Origin: Metallyticus violacea
Taxonomy: Eukaryota > Arthropoda > Insecta > Mantodea > Metallyticidae
Reading direction: 5' to 3'
NCBI GenBank assembly: GCA_030762175.1
Contig: CM060846.1
Location: forward strand, 233,679,512-233,743,511
Length of the DNA: 64,000 bases
Part shown: positions 57,458-64,000 of the stretch, piece by piece
How the letters are laid out: each line of letters opens with the position of its first letter
Numbering within the stretch: position 1 is the first letter of the stretch
Translations under genes and position numbers: made by a program
The notes under the pieces: model-generated
What the model was told of the DNA's origin: nothing
Seen by the model: the letters and a program-made list of their open reading frames with translations, nothing else
The model's database searches: none

Positions 57458-60284
57458 AAATAGAACAACAACAAGAACCAAGAAAGAATCACACGATTTG
57501 ATTTAGTATCAGCATTAATTATTATTCGATAGAGAAACTTTAGGTGGTTTTAAGATTTTCCAGTAGTGGAAAAGTATGAACTTGGTACTTCTGTTGGCTT
57601 TTGTTCAGAACTATTCAGAGAAATTCTAGTCAACATCAAAATTTGTATAGTTGCTATAATCTCTGCAAGTTTTTGCAACCAGAAAATTATCTCATGCAGT
57701 TAGTGCCAACATAATCGCCAACCGCCATCAACCCGATGACCTAAACTTTAGCATTAATAGTAAATATTTGGAATGCTTACATTTGGCAATACTTATTACT
57801 AGAGTTTCGATGGAGTCAACGCGCCTCTTAGCGATTTATGAAAAAGTTCACAGCTTGCATTCAATTATGTCATCCCTTTATTCATGCATATGAAGGAAAA
57901 TACAGGTAGTATAGTCAATTTCGTGACATGCGCTCTCAGAATTGGATCCCACGAAATACCCAAGTCGTCCCTACTGTATATATGGTAATTATTAAAGAAA
58001 TTTCTTTCGTGTTTGTTAAAATAAACAGTTGCGAATCATTATGCGGACAATCGCTAATCAGGTACGATAATTGTAATTCGACAATATAGAAATGACAGTC
58101 AACCATGATTAGTTTGAAAATGAACGATCTGATCAGAAATTGGATTGTCAATACTCAATCCCTGGCCTATTAGATAAATAGTCATACATATTGTGCTTGA
58201 ACTATTTTGTGAGTCGCGCTTTAAAGCCTAAGCGATTTTTATAAACTGTTATGAGATTCAAAGTATTGCGAGAATACTGTTTTGCTTCCATATTTTTGTT
58301 TATTTTGAGAAATGCGCTTTACTGTAGTCAGCTTGCAGTGTGTTTTCTTTTGAGTTATACTGGTTATTTTAGAAATTAAAAGTGGAAATTAATACTTATG
58401 ATGAGAGTTTAAATCGATTTTCATTAGAAATTACAAATTTCCTTACTATTAATATGCCAAAGTAACAACTTTATAGCTATTATTTTTCTCTAAAGGAGAC
58501 AGTTTTCAAAAGCACAAATATTTTTCTGATAGTTTAGAATAATAAATGTACTGTTATATATGACCTAAAATCTTGAAGCACATCAGGGATATGTAAGGGG
58601 CTATAAACAATTGCTTAGACACAATCAATTCATTAATATTCTTGCATTCTCTCTGAAACTTTAAAATATTAAAGGTTAGGACGTCCATATTTAGATAATG
58701 CTATTTTAATGAACTCCAAATTAATGGAATCACGTATGCTAAGAAAAAACTTTCATATATAAAAATAAGAAGAAACATATAAGAAAATGTACTATAGCTG
58801 AAGCTTGCAAGCAGCACATTCTTATGTAATATGTGGCGTATGCACCTCTCTCAAATGTTCCAAGCAATAAAATACAATGCCATGTATGAACATTTTGTAC
58901 AGATTTAAATTTATGGAAGTTAATCATTTAGAATGCACATATCTCCCTCGTTTGGACAAGCCGATTAAGAAAAAGGGATACATTATTTCAATATTTTCTT
59001 TATGTCTATAAGTATTATTTATACAATTGGTTTAGATGCTTGTTAACATATGATAAATAAAATAAAATAAAATATGAGCCAGGCGATAGTTGCAGTTAAA
59101 ACTGTGGAGAGATAATTTAGTTCCTAGCACAGCATTTGGAAAAACAGAAGTGAACGGCACCATGCTATTCCTCTCGCACATACAAAATTAGTACCTGCTG
59201 GCCTGCTTTCATCTTCTACGATAATCATTTTATATCATTACACGCCGCATTCATCATGACACGGAATAACGTCATAGTGAGAGCGTGATTAAGGAAATAA
59301 CGCTCATTGCTGCTGCAACAGCTTCGTACTTCATGCAAATCAAATAGTACTTTGAATATTTTAGCTTGACGGGGATTGCCTTGCCATAATTAACATGTTA
59401 GTAGTTGATCTTCATTACTGAGAAATGTTATTTTTATTACAGTTGGGTAATGCAGTTAGGAAATTGCGCAATTCGCTCAGCAAACACCGCTTCTGACTGT
59501 TTCAAATAGGCTAATCAGGCACGTGAAAGATCTCTGGAGTGCATTAATGTAGAAGATTTCTATATCAGCTGTAGTAAGGCTACCTATGTCGATGTGCTAT
59601 TTTTAACATTAGATAAAAAGTACTTTGTTTTAAGCATATTAAATAAATATGCAAAGAACCCCCAAAAGAAACATTGGGAGTTATAATTGTTCGTAAAGCA
59701 AGGACCGCCGAGCGCCTATCGAAGTATCGACAGCTATTGGGAACGACATCGATAAAATGGCCTGGATGTCATTTCTTTCCAAAATTTTCTTTTGTACTTT
59801 AGATGCAGGCTATGGATTGCACACTCATTTGTGTCGCTACTAATTGTTCCACTGATGCCAGTGCGGAATGTTGAAAGCTTATTAGAAAATTTTTACTAAA
59901 TTTTATGCAATAGCATAGAACATTTTAAATAAAGCCTATTATCTAGTAAAAATTGCTTATAAAATGGGAGTAAAACCGGAAGCATAAACAAACTAAGAAA
60001 AGAAATCAGAATAGCAGAAGAAGCATAAATAAAACAATAAAGAAAGTCATAAAATATTAAAGAGAGAATTAAATTGTATTACGTCAGAAATAACAAACAG
60101 GTACCAAAAAGAGGGTGAAAGCGGGAAGCATAGAAAAAGAAAAAGGCAAAATAGGGAAAAGAAAGAGAGGAAGGAAGAAAAAATGCGTAAATATACACTT
60201 TTAGTTTGTGTGCATTTATATTTATGGTGATAGTTCATTGGGGATGTGCATTTTCACAGAGGATTGTGTAAGCGTCATCAGTGG
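57458..60284. other. anonymous AT-rich DNA
   Basis: No transposon or gene recognised. A less AT-rich segment at about 59220-59345 contains a perfect octamer ATGCAAAT (59333-59340) and is listed as a finding. A purine-rich stretch lies at about 60100-60185. Confidence 0.45.
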
Positions 60285-60513
60285 TACTTCCCGGCCAGGA
60301 TCAATGGATGGCAAAAAATCCTAAGTATGACTTCCTTCGGAAAGAAAGTAAAGCCATGGGTCTCATGTCTTAGATTTACAGCATGTTAAAGAACCCTAAA
60401 CCAGAAAGAAGAGGACTGTAAGCAAAATGTATCAGCCGTTTCACGCTCTGAATTTAATGGACGCTGATGACCTGAGATGTCAAATAGCACTGGAAAATAA
60501 ACCAAATAAATAA
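60285..60513 (+). mobile_element. SINE family B, 5' truncated
   Basis: Begins at the end of the tRNA-like head (CCCGGCCAGGATCAATGGAT). It carries CTTCCTTCGGAAAGAAAGTA, GTATCAGCCGTTTCACGCTC and GACGCTGATGACCTGAGATG, and ends in AAATAAACCAAATAAATAAA. Confidence 0.88.
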
Positions 60514-61229
60514 AGCATTGGGCCTACATTGTTCATCTAGCGTACAAACAACAAATGGGTTGAGAACGCAAGGAAAGCGTGTTGTAGGGCAACCACCCAA
60601 GTTTTGGGGACCAATTATTATGAAATTGATGGACGTGAATGAGTGAGCCAGTAAACAGGTTGTGTGTGGGACTGTGCTAACGAGGTACCTGTGTAGGGGA
60701 AGCCGCTCTCATGATTGCAGTTATAAACTACAGAGGCGGCAAGCAGTTCTTCAGACAAAGGACGTAAAGTTATCAAACCCTTCCTGCGCAGGCATTGGGT
60801 GACGTGAATAAAGTTGTACTCAATATTCGCTAATTTTGAAGTTTTTCTCTTATTTGTTGAGTTCTGCTTCCCGAATTGGAGCTAAAGAGAGTAGTTAGTG
60901 AGTTAGGAGTGGGCTGGTTTGCGTGAATATATCAACTGCACTTAACTTTTTTGTTTGTTGTTAGTTTTTTGTTTTCTGGGGTTCTTTACCTCGAGTGAAG
61001 ATGACCGAATCCGTGATGGCGCATGACAGAAAACAAAAATAATATAATATGCACGGAGAAAATCGTATAGATGATTGTAATTTAGCGGAAGGAAACATAG
61101 GTGGATTTTCTTAAGGAATAAGATAAAAAAAGAGGTGGTATACTGTCTAATAAAAAATGAGAATTGTTGTGCTCTATTTAAGTGATCCAGGTTTATAAAG
61201 CGGTATGGGCTAAGATTTGAGTGTTGTTA
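60514..61229. other. anonymous DNA
   Basis: No gene recognised. The GC content is somewhat higher at about 60590-60790 but no motif was found. Confidence 0.45.
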
Positions 61230-61910
61230 GAATCATTTGTTACTAAAACAAACCCACAGGCTCTTGAAAATATTGGTAGAAAGAGCATCAATGGATGCAA
61301 TTTTCAACATCTATTGGCGGTATGCAGACTGCACGGGAGTGGTGACAAGAGCGTTATAACTTCCCTCGTGCTACTGGGGCAATAGATTAGTACGTGTAAA
61401 AACTAAGAATTTGTGGTAACGAATACATAGATAGGAAATGTGCAAGCGACACGCAGTGTCAGAAATTCACATTATTTGGCCTAGATGTATACATGACCCC
61501 TATAGTATTGAGGAATTTGTATGTTTACAAAGTCGTGACCATACTTTGTTAACTGGTGACAGGGACTACAGAATAGATCCGTGGCTTATGACAGACACTG
61601 TTCCATATTCCTGAACAGAGAGAGCACAATTTATGTATTTAAAGAGAGAGAACAGTTATAGAGAGGTGTTTTGGTCAGGTCCAATGATGCTTTCCTCTCT
61701 TACAAAACACGATTCATCTGACTACAGATAATATTTCGTCTACATCACAATGTAGCCATTTGGTGATGCTTTCAAAAGTCCAGATGCTAATAAAAATATG
61801 AAGATCAAACGGAAGTTGGAGAAGATGGTGAAAATCGTGTTTGAGAGAGATAGCGGGAGAAGAGAGATGAAACGAAATTGTCTGAAATATACATGGGTGT
61901 CGCAATAGGT
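61230..61910 (+). pseudogene. PIF/Harbinger-like nuclease remnant
   Basis: The key segment is at about 61550-61660. The plus strand reads GDRDYRIDPWLMTDTVPYS, then TERAQFMYLKRENS, and in a shifted frame VIERCFG. This follows the order GDxxYPLxPWLMTPY ... ERxFNxxHxRTRxVIERxFG of the HARBI1-type DDE nuclease, where the Asp of GD and the Glu of VIER are conserved positions. Upstream, at about 61270-61390, weak matches to the RKxxxxxNxQxVxD and VVARWPGSxHDS segments may be present. There are several stops. No terminal repeats or partner MADF/Myb-like gene was seen. Confidence 0.62.
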
Positions 61911-63149
61911 GCATTAAAATAAAAAAAAATATATATAATGTTTGTGTTTGATTATTTTTAATATATTTATAAATAATGTTGTTCTGTTTATTTGCTGATT
62001 CATATAACTAAATTACAAAATTAACGTCTTTATGGGTAGCAGTAAGCCCATAGTTTCATTCAACAATGAAACAAATTATAAACTTTTTGCTAGGTGCTCA
62101 AGTAAATGGATATAATCGCTCTTGTGTCTGAACTCTCCTTCCTCAGGTTTGATTCACCAACTTCAATTCCATCCTTCCTATTTCCGAACATTCGTTTTGT
62201 TTTTTATTTTACTAACTCGTTTAGGACTTTCTTTTCCATTTTTATCCCCTTAATCTGTTTTATCTTTGCAACTCACTTGTTGTCATTATATTTTATCTTT
62301 CTAATTTTAATATTAGATTCTTCCTGTATTATACGAAATAGTTACTTTTTCCAATACTTTAATTAGTTTTGTTTTGTTGCCTGTACTGCTTACCTGTGTT
62401 TTTATCTTCAGGATTGTTTTCATACTTTGAATATTATAGAAATGTAATTTCGTGTTGAATTTGTTTGCGATTGCTGCTTTTATGTGTCTTTTCACTCTAT
62501 ATTATTTTTTGTTGTTTATGGTAATTATGCTTTCTTAAATATCATTGAAAGTTTCTTCAAAATAGCCACGAAAGCGTATGGTAACTTGTGAGTATCTTGG
62601 TGCATGTTTAAAACTGCATGTATTAGACCGGAACTTAGTTCCACTCTGCAGTACACGTTTAACCCCCAGGAAAGTGTACTGTGTACGTTAGCACTTTGCA
62701 GACTCTCTTCTGATTGAGTTGAAAATGCGCACTCGAATCACTTGTCAGTAGGTATCGGAGTTTCTAAGTACTAAAACAGAATGAAGCTGAAAGAAGTTGT
62801 GTTGATACTGAACTTAGAAAAGTGAGAGGGGTAAAATAGCTCACATTTTTATTCACGTCACCTGTTGTCTTCTGGTTACCTGCTCATGTGATGAATGATA
62901 CTATATTAAAATGGTTACACATAACGAGAAATCACTAAGTGCATTTTCATCCCACCCACCCCCGTACCTATATCAACTACATACATTTAAAATGCTCAGA
63001 GTAATTTCAATATGTGAACTAACCATTGTTTATAATTGTAAAACGTGCGTGTAGGAACGAGAGGAGACTTGCGTATTAAAAATAACTTGAATCCCATCAT
63101 TTATTAAAAATACATTGGACATATCCGGGGCGGAAAAGGATTGTTCGGC
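61911..63149. other. anonymous DNA
   Basis: T-rich on the plus strand at about 62100-62500, giving hydrophobic chance frames. No gene was recognised. Confidence 0.5.
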
Positions 63150-63415
63150 CCCTCAGCCTCTCTCACTGCAGGCCGTTTTTGCCAATGCTTCCATTGGGGA
63201 ACCCCCTGAAGGAAGGGATGAGGTGAGGGTGACATCCACAGGTGGGGACTGCGCGGAGGCATAGTTTCCAGATTAAACAAACTGACACCGTCGGAGCCCT
63301 TCCACCGAGTGGCGCGAGACCCTCAGAAAGATCGCTTGCATACCCGAGGTAGATAAGACTTCCCAAAGAGCAAGTTACCATGTTCGCCCTGGCATTTTCC
63401 GCACTGCAAGAGTAA
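63150..63415 (-). mobile_element. SINE family C, distal part
   Basis: Plus-strand landmarks are CTGCAGGCCGTTTTTGCC, TTCCATTGGGGAACCCCCTG, GGGGACTGCGCGGAGGCATA and AGTTTCCAGATTAAACAAAC, aligned to the same order in the 18.1-kb copy. The tRNA-like head is missing. Confidence 0.7.
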
Positions 63416-63419
63416 AATG

Positions 63420-63660
63420 ATGCCTCACTTATCTTATTCTGCGGACCTCATACATTGTGACTTTCACCTCTTACTGGTAATTAAAAAGGAGCTTTCTGGT
63501 CGCCATTTCTAAAATAATAAAAAAAGTGAACAGTGTAGCCATGTGTATTCCAAAAGGCTATTGAAAGCAAGTGTTTTGAACAATGAATAAATTGTTGTAA
63601 TAATTTAATTTCATCAGAGGAGGATCTAAAGTTAGTAAGGGAATTTAAATGAAATAAAAT
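63420..63660 (+). pseudogene. mariner transposase C-terminal scrap
   Basis: The plus strand reads MPHLSYSADLIHCDFHLL and then IKKELSGRHF, resembling the mariner PxYSPDLAPxDFHLFxxLKxxLxGxRF segment that holds the last catalytic Asp. The following bases lose the frame. It directly abuts the SINE C copy. Short, but the motif order is distinctive. Confidence 0.55.
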
Positions 63661-63721
63661 CATTATTCATTAGTTACAAAATTAGTTCAATTATTATTTA
63701 ATTTGCTTTCACATATCACAG

Positions 63722-63910
63722 GGTCGGTTGTGGTGGTCTAGCAGTAACCATACTTGCCTCGTAAACCCAAAATAACGGGCTCATTACCAGCCAGGTTCGA
63801 TAGATTTTTTCGGGCGCAACAATTCAAAAATGGCTTTCACGCCCTGAATTGAATGGAACGTTGATGACCTGAGATGTTAAAGAGCGTCCGTTAATAAAAC
63901 AAATCAACAA
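63722..63910 (+). mobile_element. SINE family B, internally deleted
   Basis: The head GTGGTGGTCTAGCAGTAACC, then GGGCTCATTACCAGCCAGGT, then TTTTTTCGGGCGCAACAATT, jumps from ATGGCTTTC directly to ACGCCCTGAATTGAATGGAA. It ends in GAGCGTCCGTTAATAAAACA. About 100 bp of the middle of the body is missing. Confidence 0.88.
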
Positions 63911-64000
63911 CAAATTATGTCACGGGGAGTGTAAGTTTTAATAGCGGAGAAAGGGAAAACAGTCGAAGAAGAATAAAAATCTATTGAATCCAGCACCACG

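Noticed and set aside
57161..57481. Protein with poly-Leu/poly-Phe tract
   Set aside because: Produced by the compound AAT/AAG microsatellite.

Overview
This window looks like intergenic or intronic DNA from a large, AT-rich animal genome, most likely an insect. The evidence is the repeat content: many tRNA-derived SINEs, decayed Tc1/mariner, piggyBac-like, hAT-like and PIF/Harbinger-like DNA transposons, a non-LTR retrotransposon remnant, and long simple repeats. A cockroach, termite or other polyneopteran would fit, but nothing here proves the order. No host protein-coding gene, rRNA or functional tRNA could be supported. Open frames are short; the longest (166 codons) is a by-product of a 72-bp tandem repeat.

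The SINEs fall into at least three recurrent families plus two single copies. Family A (about 280 bp) has a Leu/Ser-type tRNA head and ends in GGGCGTTAAACAC. Family B (about 290 bp) has an Asp/Glu-like tRNA head and ends in AAAGAGCGTCCGTAAATAAA. Family C (about 450 bp) has a tRNA-like head and a long GC-richer body. Five copies keep target-site duplications of 9-14 bp, and one A copy sits inside a C copy.

Layout. 0-7 kb: anonymous AT-rich DNA with SINEs C, A, A, A. 7.4-8.4 kb: mariner remnant. 9.8-15.1 kb: SINEs B, C, B, D, a short mariner derivative with inverted ends, and another C. 15.9-17.2 kb: mariner with recognisable ends. 17.2-22 kb: SINE fragments. 23.9-27.8 kb: a LINE 3' remnant, a Tc1/mariner-like transposase remnant, and a mariner internal-deletion derivative with ends and TA duplication. 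28.6-34.7 kb: SINEs, including the nested A-in-C, and a 1.5-kb Tc1-like element with intact ends. 36.07-38.09 kb: a hAT-like element carrying about 19 copies of a 72-bp repeat. 38-44 kb: anonymous, with one GC-rich island. 44.5-46.0 kb: a piggyBac-like element bounded by TTAA. 46.1-47.0 kb: SINEs A and B with duplications. 49.6-50.3 kb: a mariner derivative. 51.5-55.5 kb: a stack of a transposase remnant, a TA-flanked inverted-repeat element, a hAT-like element with an 8-bp duplication, and another inverted-repeat element split by a SINE. 61.2-61.9 kb: a PIF/Harbinger-like nuclease remnant. 63.2-63.9 kb: SINE C, a mariner scrap and SINE B.

The most unusual object is the tandem array in the hAT-like element. 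Its monomer contains two perfect 12-bp palindromes and is 24 codons long. A single diverged monomer sits at the matching place in a second element of the same family at 53.7-54.3 kb. This suggests that the array arose by expansion inside a transposon. All calls come from reading the sequence; no database search was possible.
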